64,000 nucleotides of DNA, taken from contig JBHGNT010000016.1 in the NCBI GenBank assembly GCA_043228905.1, forward strand, positions 18,228,001 through 18,292,000. The letters run 5' to 3'. Position 1 is the first letter of the stretch, and each line of letters opens with the position of its first letter. The translations under genes and the position numbers were made by a program. Shown here piece after piece: positions 36,944 to 48,599 of this stretch. The stretch is from Azolla caroliniana (Eukaryota; Polypodiophyta). The notes under the pieces were generated by a model. The model had not been told where the DNA came from. It searched no databases and saw only the letters and a program-made list of their open reading frames with translations.

Positions 36944-36966
36944 TTTTGGCGACCACGATTCCTGCT
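36944..36966 (+). other. Probable primer binding site of gypsy G
   Basis: TTTTGGCGACCACGATTCCT lies a few bases after the LTR, at the usual place. TTTTGGCGACC resembles the TTTTGGCGCC-type sites of plant gypsy elements. The tRNA is not identified. Confidence 0.55.
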
Positions 36967-36993
36967 TTCTCGCAGCGAACGACGGCTTAATGG

Positions 36994-37626
36994 ATGACTA
37001 GACCAACGCACGACCTGGTTACAGACCGAGCTCGACGCCTCGCCGAACAGCAAAGACGGCGTGAGACTTTCCAGCAAGCAGCGCACGAAATTTGCTCGGA
37101 TCGTTCGTTCTCCAACGTGATCCGGAGAGTCGCGGAGGAATCTCTTCGGTTACAGCAAACTCGCGACCAGGACGACGGAAGCAGTCTAAGTAGTCTCCGG
37201 GAAACCGAACGCCTCCTCGAGGCACTGGCAAGCGGAGAAAACGAGGCAGAAGCCTTTACAGCCTACGAATCGGATTCCGAAGGGGGATACAGCGTGCACA
37301 CGAACTACCGGAGCAGCAACGATACCCCCGGCGGCCCGGAGGACGACGGGTCGGATACCGTGCCGACTCCAGAGCCGGAACCGTTCGACCAGGGCTATCC
37401 GGAACCGTTCGACCAGGGCTATCCGGAACCGCAAACGGAAGCCGTCAACCCACCAACACCGGAAGTGGAAGAAGCAAAGCCACCGACACCAACGAAAGAG
37501 CCGGCGAAGGTACCGGAAGAAGAGCCGGTGAAGGAACCGGAAAAAGAATCGGAAGAAGAACCGGAAAAAGAACCGGAAAAAGAACCGGAAGTGGACGACG
37601 ACATGCCGTTCCAAACCGCAGCCTAA
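36994..37626 (+). CDS. Gypsy G leading ORF, probable gag N-terminal extension
   Basis: 210 residues from the ATG 54 bases after the 5' LTR. Basic start (RARRLAEQQRRRETF), then acidic and low complexity: an exact 24-base tandem repeat encodes EPFDQGYP twice, followed by PEKE-type repeats. It ends DDDMPFQTAA. The next ORF begins MPFQYSKYC, and the bases encoding DDDMPFQ occur twice, 38 bases apart. 38 bases is exactly the offset between the two frames, so this was probably once the N-terminus of one gag-pol ORF. A separate accessory protein is the alternative. Confidence 0.75.
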   Translation: MTRPTHDLVTDRARRLAEQQRRRETFQQAAHEICSDRSFSNVIRRVAEESLRLQQTRDQDDGSSLSSLRETERLLEALASGENEAEAFTAYESDSEGGYSVHTNYRSSNDTPGGPEDDGSDTVPTPEPEPFDQGYPEPFDQGYPEPQTEAVNPPTPEVEEAKPPTPTKEPAKVPEEEPVKEPEKESEEEPEKEPEKEPEVDDDMPFQTAA

Positions 37627-37640
37627 TACTGGACGACGAC

Positions 37641-40600
37641 ATGCCGTTCCAATACTCGAAGTATTGCGATGATCCGGACGCGGAAGCGCATGTTCATGCC
37701 TTCGAGCAGACATGGGAAGCAAATCACGCGTCCCAGCGATTGACACCGGAGGAAGAAGAACGCTCGAAGATAGCGGAATTCGGGGTCACGTTGGAAGGAC
37801 CAGCGGCACGATGGCGGCGGACGCAGGACCCGGCGACCATCACAACCTTTGCAGAATTAAAAGCAAAATTCTTGCATTTTTTCCACAAGGAGGTCGACCA
37901 GACGATAATGGTGGGCCTGTTTTATACGATCCGACAGGAGGCAGGGGAAAGCATTCCCCAATTCGTCATCCGTTTCCAACGAATGCATAGCCAGCTTGCC
38001 CGTGCACCCCCGGAGGAGGAATTACGGACGATATTTTTAAACGCACTCCGGGAACCGTTACGCACGGTGTGTACGGTGATCGACTTTCAAGGAAGCACCA
38101 TTGACCAGGTCATTGACCGGGTCAGAGAAATGGAAAAGTCAAGCTCATGGCTTACACTGGGAGCACTGCAACGGGCGTTACCCACCGATGAAGATCTCCG
38201 GTTCCGGCAGGCAATTCAATGCACAATCTGCTTGAATGCCGGACACTCGGCAGTGGAGTGCACCATGCGAACCCAGTGTGTGATTTGTCAATCCAAGAGT
38301 CATACAACGGACCGGTGCGAGTATAACTTGCTAAACCGACAAGCACCACCCGTCCGACGGATCGAGCCAAGAAGCAGCCGAGACGAAGATGAAGATCGTT
38401 GGCAAAGAATGAACCGGTACCGACCGGCACAGGATGTCCGGTACGGAGACAGACAAGAGAATGATGGCCGGTACGGGGATTGGCATGATAACTACGACCG
38501 GTATGAGCGATCGGACCGTTATCGGGAGTCCAACAGACGACACGAGCAATACGATAGAGACCATTCCCTTGGTTACCGAAGGCACCAGGAGGACTACGGC
38601 CGATTTTACGATCCACCACGACAGGACTACCGAAATAAAAATAAGAATAATAAGAAACGTAATTTCAAGAAAGGTGGTCACCCTAGGGACCCGGAACATG
38701 GAACCCCAAGGAGCCAACCGGCACAGAACGCACCACTCACTACGGGACCGACTCCGGCTACCAGCAATGCTGAATCCAGCAATACCCGTAAAGAGTACTG
38801 CTACTACTGCAGGCAGGAAGGCCACTACAGTAACCAGTGCCCGGCAAAGAGCTACGATAAACGACCAGCAGTTAATATGGTGGTTCCGGAAGTGGCAGAT
38901 GTACAGCAAGTAACCACACGGTCGAAAGGCATGGCCAAAGAGTGGGAAACACAAGAGGCCATACAAAAACAGGCGACGGAATGGGTGAAGGAAGCCAATG
39001 AAAGGAACGTCGCGGACGCGGAACGGCAAAAGGCGAATACCATAGGGAGTGCCGGCGGTAGCCACGCAGAAAACGAGACATGGCAAGCACTGCAAGAATG
39101 TCAGATCACGTTGCCATTAGGAAGACTCTTGCAGCTCGTGCCGCGATTTACGGAAGGACTAAAAACGGTCATGACAGACGGTGTAGCCCCACCGGCACCA
39201 GTCCTCTTCTCGAATCCGGAGGAGGGACCGACGGTGGTGGACACTAGTAGTCCGGTGATTACAGCTATTGTCAAAGGGCACGAACTTCCCGGCACAGTAA
39301 TCGATGGAGGTTCCGGGGTGAACGTAATAAGCCTCCGCACGTGTGATGCCTTGGGTATACATGAATGGGAGCCATGTCCGTTCTGGCTACGGATGGCGGA
39401 TACGAGCTCTGTACGGCCGACGGGCTTAATACGGAAATTGGAAGTCACCATAGGAGGTCACACATTTCACATCTCGGCTGTAGTGCTGCAGCTACAGGCG
39501 CAAGGCGCGTACCCACTGTTGCTGGGCAGACCATGGTTGAAAACAGCACACATCAAGCAAAATTGGCGGAAAAATATGATTACCTTCCGGCGCGGAAAAG
39601 CCAAGGTCCAGGTACCGACACAACCACGGACGAGCAACGGTAAGGAATGCACACCGCTGCATGCGGAATGCGTGAACATGCTTGAAGGGTTAGCAGACGA
39701 CGAAGAAGCCCAGTACTTGGAGGAACACCCGAAGATCGTACCACTCTTCGAGATTGACGTGGCTGAAGCCGTAGCGCCATACTTGCCGCAGCGGGACGAA
39801 ACCGAAGCCGAACCAGACAAAGATTCGATTCGGGAATTACGGCAAGCACAGGAAGCGTTGGAACGGGAAATGGCCATTTCCCAACGGGTAAAAACATCCC
39901 AGCTCGACGAAGTGAACCTAGGAAGCAAGGACGAATCAAAGCCGGTACACATCGCCAAAGAGATGAAGCCGGAAGATAAAGCGGCGATGATCAAACTTCT
40001 CACGGAGTTTCGCGACGTATTCGCCTGGTCATACGAAGACATGCGAGGGCTGGACCCTCAATTATATCAGCATCAGATCCACTTAAGCAAGGACGCGAAA
40101 CCAGTGGCGCAAAGATGTTACCGAATGAACCCCAACTACGCCGCCAAAGTGAAGGAGGAAATCGACAAACTCCTAAGAGTGGGCTTCATCCGGCCGGTAA
40201 AGAAAGCGACGTGGCTGAGCCCCATCGTCGTCGTCCCAAAGAAGAACGGTAAAATCCGCGTATGTGTAGATTACAGGAAACTAAATGCAGCCACAATTAC
40301 GGATGCATTCCCTCTTCCGTTCACGGATGGAGTACTGGATGCCGTCGCCGGCCATGAAGTTTATAGCTTTTTAGACGGGTTAAGCGGATACAATCAAATC
40401 CGGATGCACCCTGACGACCAGGAGAAGACAGCGTTCGTCACCGAATGGGGGGTGTTTGTTGCCGTAGTAATGATGTTCGGACTAAAAACGGCACCAGCAA
40501 CTTTCCAGCAAATCATCATGGAGATCTTCGGCGAATACATTCCAGCCTTCATGCAGGTTTTCCTGGATGACTTTGCAGTCTATAGCCGGGAAAAAGACCA

Positions 40601-42878
40601 TTTGCAGCACCTACGGTTATGCCTTGAAAAGTGTAGGTTATACCGGCTAAGCTTAAACCCAGCGAAATGCATCTTTGGGGTTTCAAGTGGAATCTTACTG
40701 GGACACATTGTAAGTAAGGAGGGCATTGCGGTCGACCCGGACAAAGTAAACGTGATACTAGGGGCACCGGCGCCGAAAACGGCCAAAGCACTAAGCCGAT
40801 TCTTAGGACAGATCCGGTGGCACAGCCGGATGCTCCGTCACTTGGCTGACTTGGCTACACCATTACACACCGCGGTACATCGGACACCGTTCCAATGGAC
40901 GGATACGGAGGATAAGGCATACAACGCCCTGAAGGTACTTTTGTCGCAAGCACCCGTCGTGCAGCCTCCGGATTGGAGCAAGGAATTTCATGTGTTCGTT
41001 GACGCTTCCGACATCGCTATCGGCAACGCCTTAATGCAACTTACGGAGCCCAAATGGTACCGGCCGGTATATTACGCCAGCCGGAAGCTGTCCCAAGCGG
41101 AGAAGAACTATTCGACTACGGAACGGGAGGCCCTAGGCATGATCTACAGTGTCACAAAGTTTCGTCATTACCTATTGGGAAGGAAGTTCTCCTTTCATGT
41201 GGATCACTCGGCGCTCCTGTACTTAGTGTCCAAGGCGTCCCTGACCGGTAAGTTGGCCCGTTGGACCTTGCTGTTGCAGGAGTTCGAATTCGAGATCTTC
41301 CACCGACCCGGTATCCAGCATGCCGTAGCAGACTACCTGAGCCGGTTAGAGTTCGGAGAATCAGGCGACGGAGTATCAGATGAATTCCCGGACGCAGAGT
41401 TATTCCGTATCACCCCGGAAACGGCAGCGGACGACACGGTGGCATCAGAAGATAGGTGGCTGACAAACATGCACCAGTTCCTAAGCACGGGCCTGCCACC
41501 GGAGGAAATGAACCGGGACGAGAGGAAACGACTGGCGGTGCAGAGCCGCAATTTCTGTCTGTTACAGGACACTCTCTACCACAAGGGAGCAGATGGAATA
41601 TGGAGATGGGCAGTCCGTAGTGATGAGAAACAAGTAATCTTACGGGAAGCACACTGTGGGGTTGCCGGAGGACACTATGCCGGGGAAGCGACGGCAAGGA
41701 AAGTATGGCAGAGCGGCTTATGGTGGCCCACGACGTTAAAAGACGCCGTCAAGTATGCTAAGGAATGTGACCTATGCCAACGAATGGGCCAGCCTACGGA
41801 GCAAGCACGGATGCCACACCAACCGGTACTTCCACTAGAGCCATTCCAGAAGTGGGGGTTGGATTTTGTCGGACCGTTCAAGCCACCGGCAATGAGAACG
41901 GGTAATCGTTATGTCATCGTGGCAACAGATTATTGCACTAAATGGGTGGAGGCTAAGGCCTTGAGAGACAACACCGCGTCATCCACAGCAAAATTCCTGT
42001 ACGAGAACATTTGGTGCCGATATGGATGTCCGATTGAATTAATCAGCGACCAAGGAGGGCACTTTCTCGGCCAGGTAGTTGAAAGCTTAACAACGTTCTA
42101 TGCCGTGGTCCATAAACGGAGCACACCGTACTACCCACAAGCAAACGGGTTAGCAGAGTCAACCAACAAAACGCTCTAGAACATTCTCCGCAAAATCGTC
42201 AATGAAAACCGGACGGACTGGGATACAAAGCTCCATAGCGCGCTATGGGCGTACCGAATGGCATACAAAACAAGTATCCGGACAACGCCGTTCCGGTTAG
42301 CGTTCGGCTTAGAGGCGGTCATGCCGGTGGAATTTCAGGTACCAAGCTTACGGATCCAACTACGGGAACGGCTGAATGAAAAGGAGTCGGAGGAAATGCG
42401 GCTAGCAGCACTATGCGAACTGGAGGAGCAACGGCTTGCCAGCATCCTACACATGGAACTGGAGCAACGACGACGGAAAGCGTTCGTTGACCGTCACCGG
42501 AAAGGTAATGAAAAGATGTTCGAAATCGGAAAGCCGGTGCTAGTATTCCAAACGAGGATGGGCAAGATGCCGGGTAAACTCCGGTTTAGATGGACAGGCC
42601 CGTATTGGCTGACACGGGAATACAACGGGTCCTATCAGTTAGGGACACTTGCCGGTGAAGTGCTAGGCAAGTGGGTCAACGGATTTAGACTAAAGCCCTA
42701 TAAAGGACCGATGCCAAGTAACCCGTTTATGCAGCCCACCGGCACTATACCGGGAACCTGTCCGGGAACGGTACGGATGGAAGAAAAAGACGACGGGGAA
42801 CCCGTAGCAGAGGCGAAGGAAGACACGGCAACCCGTAAGGAAAACGGTAAGGGTCCGAAGGGACCTACGGATGTGTAA
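37641..42878 (+). pseudogene. Gypsy G gag-pol polyprotein with one in-frame TAG
   Basis: 1512 residues to a TAG at 42177-42179, then the same frame stays open to 42878. Gag capsid about residues 1-190 (HAFEQTW, PAARWRRTQD, LKAKFLHFFH). Zinc knuckles CTICLNAGHSAVEC and CVICQSKSHTTDRC, and later CYYCRQEGHYSNQC. Retropepsin VIDGGSGVNVIS near residue 553 (DGG in place of DSG). RT with VFLDDF near 972. RNase H about 1115-1235 (FVDASD). Integrase zinc H...H...CDLC about 1337-1380, then Asp (DFVGPF), Asp (ISDQGG), Glu (AESTNK) just before the TAG. The tail (FRWTGPYWL, GKWVNGFRLKPY) lacks a chromodomain. Confidence 0.93.
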
Positions 42879-43249
42879 GATCACATACCGTCATTTTTAA
42901 AAATAAAAAAAAAATAAAAAAATCATTACAAATCGAGGTATGAACGGACGTGAAAGCAAGGAGCGAAAAGGTACGTAGTGGGCATTTAAGAGCCGCCACA
43001 TGACTTAATGCTAAATTGGTACACGACGTGCGCACGCTCGAAAAAGGTGCCAAGACGCACAGAGAAAAAGCAGAACGCATGGAGACCTTTTCATTTCGCG
43101 AGCCAAGAAGCACAGAAGCACCAAGGCGGTTGAAGCTTATCAGACGCGAACCTGCACTCAGAGAACCCCCACGTTCTGAACTCTCTCTCTCTCGCTCTCA
43201 CTCTCATCACCACTCTACCTCGCCATCTTTCCTCGACCTCGAAGCAGAC
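42879..43249 (+). other. Spacer between pol and extra ORF of gypsy G
   Basis: About 370 bases. An A-rich stretch lies near 42897-42925. The extra frame is already open from about 43016, but the composition before 43250 (CT-rich, Ser/His/Arg codons) looks like untranslated leader. No splice sites can be assigned by eye. Confidence 0.5.
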
Positions 43250-45913
43250 ATGGACCCACAAACGCTGTCGGAAGCGGCCAGGAAATGGCTCAGGCAACAC
43301 GGACTGGATGGGTTCTTGACCATCATGGAGGCACCACCGCACAAAGAAGCCGACCGGGTCATCAAGGAGCTCGACACAGAAGTCATCACCGAGGAAGCGA
43401 TCCGTGCGCTAACAGGCCTTCCGGAGGGAGGTATTTTTCAGATCGATAACCCAACCTCGGAGCAACTCATCCGATATTTCGGTGAGTACTCTCTAGCCGG
43501 CAAAGGCTATCGAACGCAGGGCGGCGAAGATCCGCTATTCAGGGAGATAGCTCGAGTGCTCCATGAGTACGGCCACGTGTACCCCCGACCCCCTGTCATG
43601 CCAAAAAATCGGGCAGGGATGATCATAGTCACCTATGAAGGGATCAAGGTGGATTGGCCGGTGTTGATTGCACACGGTTTGTGCGCGGCAATCAACACGG
43701 TACGAGGAAAGGACGGCAAGGAGGGCCGGAAGCTGTGGCATGCCGTAGCTCAGTGGATAACATTGCTCGCGCCGCCGGTCGAGACCGTTCAGCCAAAGAA
43801 GCGGCCAAGATTATCGGAAGGAAGCACCTCGAAGCCCGCGTCCAAACGACAGCAGCTGTTGGCGTCGAAGGCGACGAAAGGGAAGAAACGGCTCCCAGAA
43901 CCGGAGGAGGTGTCACCGGTCCGACCCGTTAAGATAACCATACGGCGACCGAGACAGAAGGAACCGGAACCCTTGACGGCACAGATACATGCCGTTACCC
44001 AGGAAGAGGAAACGGAGGAGCCAGTAGAGCACCTCCAACGACGGTCAAGCAGTAGGACCGCCGGGACAGCGGGGGAGCGTTCGGACCCGCAAAAGGAAGA
44101 AACGCCCCCAACTCAACCTGAGCAAACCACAAGGGAGGAACCGGAACCGGTCCATATAGAACCGGCCTTGTCGGCTTCTATACAAGAAGTCATTCCAACG
44201 GCTCCGGAGACGGCGAGAACCGGAACTCAACAGCCGGCGAGCCCAGCCAGCACAAACAACGGCCAAGGAGTAGAACCAGAACGGCAGATACAGGCACTCA
44301 GGCCAGACAATTCCACAGTGAACGAGCCGACCCGACCAGCACAGCAGCAAGGCACCAGTAGCATGTGGCTACGGTGGGTAGGCGAGCAGATCGCCGGAGC
44401 GGTCGAGTACATAGAGGCGGAGGAGAGAGCGCACCACGAACGGTTGCTCGTCACAACCGTAGATCTAGAGACGGCCCGGTCCAGAATCCGGAGCCTTGAA
44501 CAAGACTTGGACAGGGTCACAAGGGAAATGGCTCAATTGGCTTTGACAACACAAGTCCAAGCACCGGTGACTCCGGGCAATGTACAGAATAAAGCGTCAG
44601 ATCAACCTGTACATAGCAATAAGACCCCGGCAACGGAAACCGTTCCGGAGAGAAATGCGGCACAAGCCCAAGAGCTTGCGGACTTAAAGGATGAGCTAGC
44701 TGCCCAAGAAGCGCTGAGGAGCCGCGAAAGAGAGTTGAAGACGGCAGCGGAGGCAGAACTCAAAAAGACTGCTGAGAATCTACGCCGGGCCGAGGAGAGC
44801 TTACGAAAAGGCCACCAAGCGTACGACCGGCTCAAGGAGGAGAAGGAGAAAATGCTGCAAGAGAAGGACAGGCTCCGGAGGAACGCCGAAACAGAAGTAG
44901 AGCGCCTGAAAGAGGAACTCCGGCAGCAAAAGGACCGGGAGGACCGGAACCATCGCCAGATCAACGGCAAGCTCAAACAAAAAATGGAGTTTGAGCACTT
45001 GCACCGGGAGTATAAACGGATGCAAACGGAGCACAAGGAACGGACGGATGAGCTCCGGCAAGCAGTTGATCAGACCGCAATGGCATACGCTAATGAACAA
45101 GCGGAAACCAGAAGACGGTTGGAAGAGGCAGAGAAGGTTCGGACGGAGCTCCTCAGGCAACAGCAGGCGGAAAGAGAAAGAGCGGCGGCGGTACTGCAGA
45201 AGCTGCAAACAACATATCAAGGGCAGTTGACGCACTACAAAGAGCAGGCAGAGGATACGGCTAATCTCATCAAGCAGTTGAAGGAGGAACGACAAGTTGT
45301 GGAAAGTAGAGCGCAAATGGGAGCAAGTCGCATCCAGGATATCATGCGGGCCTGGTTGAACTAGACCAAGAGCTTGATTGACAACGGTTCCGTCAAATGG
45401 TGGACCAAGTGGGCCCAGAACGCGGCGGAACTCCAATTGCTCCGGGCCGACGTAGAGAACCGGCGGAAGGAGGGGGATGATTGCTATATGCTGACTTCCG
45501 AAGACTTCACCGGCATAAGAGATGAGTTGGCCGAAGACTTTCAAGCCTTGGCAGAGGACCAACTAGGGCAAGTCCGGCAACTTGTAGCTCAGCTGGACGA
45601 CGTCAGGCTGGAGGCGCAGATCCAGTTTGAAAGCTACGAGAGGTCCCGGATCCGGGAAGAGAAAGAACGAGAACCGGTTACGGTCAACCTCAGTGATGAG
45701 GAACCGTTACTGGAAGGAGACCGGACCGGAAACAGTCAAACGGAGATGCCGGAGTCAGAGAAACAAACGGAGCAGCCGCCTATAGAGCAGCCGGAGCAGT
45801 CTCAGTCCCAACCGCAACCACAGCAGCAGCAGCAAGCACAGCCGCAACAACCACAACCGGAAGAACAATTGGAAACTCTAGAACAAAGTATTTTGGACAA
45901 TTTGGGTGAATAA
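43250..45913 (+). pseudogene. Extra coiled-coil ORF of gypsy G, with one in-frame TAG
   Basis: The open frame runs from about 43016. The ATG at 43250 (MDPQTLSEAARKWL) is the preferred start; 43079 is an alternative. One TAG at 45362-45364 splits about 887 codons. The N-terminal third is globular (ALTGLPEGGIF ... DWPVLIAHGLCAAI ... LWHAVAQWITLL), loosely recalling plant mobile-domain-type proteins. A Pro/Glu-rich middle follows. From about 44400 there is a long heptad-rich coiled coil (ELADLKDELAAQEAL, DRLKEEKEKML). The tail is Gln/Pro-rich. No enzyme motif. Extra ORFs after pol are known in some plant gypsy lineages; function here is unknown. Confidence 0.82.
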
Positions 45914-45993
45914 TGAAGGGGCCGAGAAGGGTTCGACATACAAGGTACTGTCCCACGGGCGTGCCATGTGTTACCGGCCGGCAAGGAGTCCAA

Positions 45994-46387
45994 AATACGG
46001 AGTGAAGGAATTAATTAAGTATGGTTGTAAATAAGCATAGTGTGGACGGACGGACTGGAAACGGTATGCCGTTCCAGATCCGGACGGATCCCAAATAGGT
46101 GCGATAGGCACCGTTTTGTACTACGGGCCGGAAACCTATTTAAAGGCCCGGACCCCATTGTAATCGCAGCGGATAATTAATAGAGCGTATGGTGTTTATA
46201 CTTCTGTGTTGATTTCCGTTCTGTAATTACTGTTATATCTTACGCGTGTAATTAACAAAAGCACTCTAATCGTGTAACCTACTTAAGTCGGTGTAATCGT
46301 TGAGTCATAATCCTATGCCGTAATCACCCTTTGGTGAAGTGTCTCCGTGACACCTTGTGTTAGGCCTTGTCCGGTCAGAGAACAACA
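45994..46387 (+). repeat. 3' LTR of gypsy G
   Basis: Matches the 5' LTR over its full length with five substitutions. A purine stretch AATGAAGGGGCCGAGAAGGG lies upstream at about 45911-45930, 60-odd bases before the shared start. This raises the possibility that the 3' LTR really begins earlier. Confidence 0.87.
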
Positions 46388-46983
46388 CTTCCGTGACTAG
46401 GGCCTTTGGGTCGGTTCAGGACTCTCTGTCCTTCCGGAGAGCTTTTTCATTTAGTAAACTCAACTTCACCTTAGCCAAGAATAAGTGTTTCCCTTCTAGT
46501 CTAACGTTGCCTAACGTGACAATCAACGTCTCCCAACTGTTTGAAAGAGATACGAGCAACAATAATGGTAATACCTCGTCCACTAGAGGTACTTCCAGTG
46601 AGGTGGTTTGGTTGATAGGTCCTTGGAAGGTGTTCAGATGCTCTACCATGCTCGAGCCATCCTGATACCTCAGACTCAAAATCTTTCGAAATACTGAGAC
46701 TTTGTTTACAACATTCATGTCGATCTCCTCCCAGAGGATGTCCGCCTTGTTCTCTTCGTTGAAGTTGTTATAAAGGCTCATGTCTATGAAGCATCTAATG
46801 TATGTTGTCGTCTTCATGTGCATTAACTCCCAAGTCGATGCATCAATCTTTTCGGGTCTTTTGTCTCCAAACTATATGGACAGCCAGAGATCTTTAACCC
46901 CCAACATGTCCCTCATCTTCGACTTCCACACTGAGTAATTGGAGCAGTTTAGCTTGAACATTCCACTAAATGAGTTTTCCATT
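46388..46983 (-). pseudogene. Copia F gag
   Basis: Starts MENSFSGMFKLNCSNYSVWKSKM at about 46983. A TAG follows SI, and the frame continues at 46416-46823 (MSLYNNFNEENKADILWEEI, YQDGSSMVEHLNTF). Cut off on the left by the 3' LTR of G. Confidence 0.84.
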
Positions 46984-47012
46984 TTCTTTAACCGGAAGGT
47001 AATGAACCTTCG

Positions 47013-47489
47013 CTCTAATACCATTTTGTTGAGAAATGGTGCTTGGCCACTACCGAGCTTCAAGCACAACGAGAGAAAACTAAAAATTGAAATAATGCAC
47101 ATACACGAAAAATGAGACGACGCAGGATGTTAGCATGGAAAACCCTAAATGGGAAAAACGTCAGGATCCCACAAACTTTGAATTGTTCACTATATGAGGG
47201 AGAATACATGAAGACTCACAAGCAACGACCTCTTGCTCTTCTTCTTCTTCTAGCAGACGGTTACAACAAGAAGCTTAGCTTCCTTCTTTCTCTCTCTCTA
47301 TACACAATTACAGCTCTCTATACAGTAACAACTATTGAACAAATGTGTTCCTCGTCGAGTTCACATCCGATCCGGCCGGATCTCTTTAAGATTCAGTCCG
47401 GTTGATGCTCCTTCCATCCAGTTTCCTCCTTTGGGTCAGTCTGATCCAACTCATACTTTTCCCATTCGGAGGGACCTATTTTCCCAACA
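47013..47489 (-). repeat. Copia F primer site and 5' LTR
   Basis: CTCTAATACCA at 47013-47023 is a one-base variant of the Met-tRNA site. LTR 47027-47489 (463 bases), TGTTGAGAAAT...TTCCCAACA. To its right the Athila-like relic R resumes, so F inserted into R. Confidence 0.83.
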
Positions 47490-47844
47490 CTACTTGTATT
47501 AGGATGTTGTGAATAACAACCATCGCTGGGATACCTTGCATATCAGTGTAGCTCCATGCGAACAGATCTTTGAGCTCGATGGGGAGCATTATAAGTGTGG
47601 CTTTGTTGCCCAGTTGGAGGTCAATGGTGACGAACACTGGATTTGGATCGTTGTCATACCCCAAGTTGATCTCTTTCATGTTTTCCAATCCATCATACGC
47701 TTCTTCGCCTAACGTTTTAGATGTCCATTGTGGCCGACAGCAAACGACTGAACGATTCCCTTGTTCGTAGAGCTTGAATTGTTCGGGAAAATTCATCTCT
47801 TCGAGAGGTGTTGGTTTGGTTATAACTTCACAGGGGGGTTCCAC
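47490..47844 (-). pseudogene. Gypsy R (Athila-like): protease-RT linker and RT start
   Basis: Reads leftward as KDLFAWSYTDMQGI, the conserved lead-in to RT in plant gypsy elements. It is preceded by NPVFVTIDLQLGNKA. Cut off by LTR F. Confidence 0.78.
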
Positions 47845-48075
47845 TCATGTCACACGGGGTCATGGGATTTGGCATTGGTGTGCATGCCAATAGGGTACAT
47901 GACATCCGTTGTGGCGAGAGTATGCAACCAATTCATCTCCGAGGAAATGGAGGCGATGGAGTGTCCTCTCGTGCTATTAAGTTTGGGCACTTCCAAACTC
48001 TGTGGTAATGGTTGTCCTCTTGCAAAAATTCTAAGGCTCATGATTAGGTGGCATGTGAGGAGGTTGATCTCGAAT

Positions 48076-48534
48076 TCAGTAGTTTTTGGCATCAACTTTG
48101 AGGGGATTGCCTTCTTGCTTGTGGACCCTTTGTATGTAAGCTTGTATGTGAAAAGTCGTATTGCTTTTCCGCATGTAGATGGTATCATTGCCGAAGTCCA
48201 TGGTGAGCTTGGTTACACGTAAGAACAATCGTCCGAGCAAGGATTCATAGGCAACGTGATTGGTCAGTCGGGTGACAATGAAGGTGTGGGTGAATTTGAC
48301 TCCGTAGATTGTGAATCTATGAGTTGGGACCATACCCTCAGGCCTTTGGATGGATGAATCGGCCTTGTGGAGTTTGACATCCGACGGAAACATTTTTGGA
48401 TTACCCCACTTGCACCAAAATTCATAGCTAATGATGTTTACTCCTGCCCCAGTGTCAATGATAGTGTCACACCTGGTATTGTTGACACAGACAGGGAGAG
48501 TGAAAGTGGTTTCATCGCTCTCGAAGTGGGCCAC
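48076..48534 (-). pseudogene. Gypsy R protease
   Basis: 152-residue open segment with the retropepsin motif IIDTGAGVNIIS and the second conserved block (YESLLGRLFL). An overlapping open piece lies at 47850-48188. The linker and RT fragment follow to the left. Confidence 0.8.
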
Positions 48535-48599
48535 GCATGTGTCGATAGGGTTTCCTTAGGTTATTGGTGAACTGCATTGATGTGGGGTGTGTGAGAAGG

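Larger units (their letters stand above)
36547..46387 (+). mobile_element. Nearly intact Ty3/gypsy retrotransposon G with an extra ORF after pol
   Basis: Two 394-base LTRs (36547-36940 and 45994-46387) with five mismatches by eye, so this is the youngest element here. Order: LTR, primer-site region, acidic leading ORF, gag-pol, spacer, large coiled-coil ORF, LTR. Only one in-frame TAG breaks gag-pol and one breaks the extra ORF. No chromodomain was seen. No target duplication is visible. The flanks (copia H, copia F) are unrelated, so one border may have been rearranged or the 5' LTR shortened. Confidence 0.93.

Noticed and set aside
37186-37746. 186-residue hydrophobic/aromatic antisense ORF
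   Set aside because: Mirror of the PEKE repeats of gypsy G in the opposite strand, with no independent support.
44801-45562. 253-residue Leu-rich antisense ORF
   Set aside because: Shadow of the coiled-coil ORF of G; Glu/Lys/Gln codons read backwards give Leu/Phe/Ser.
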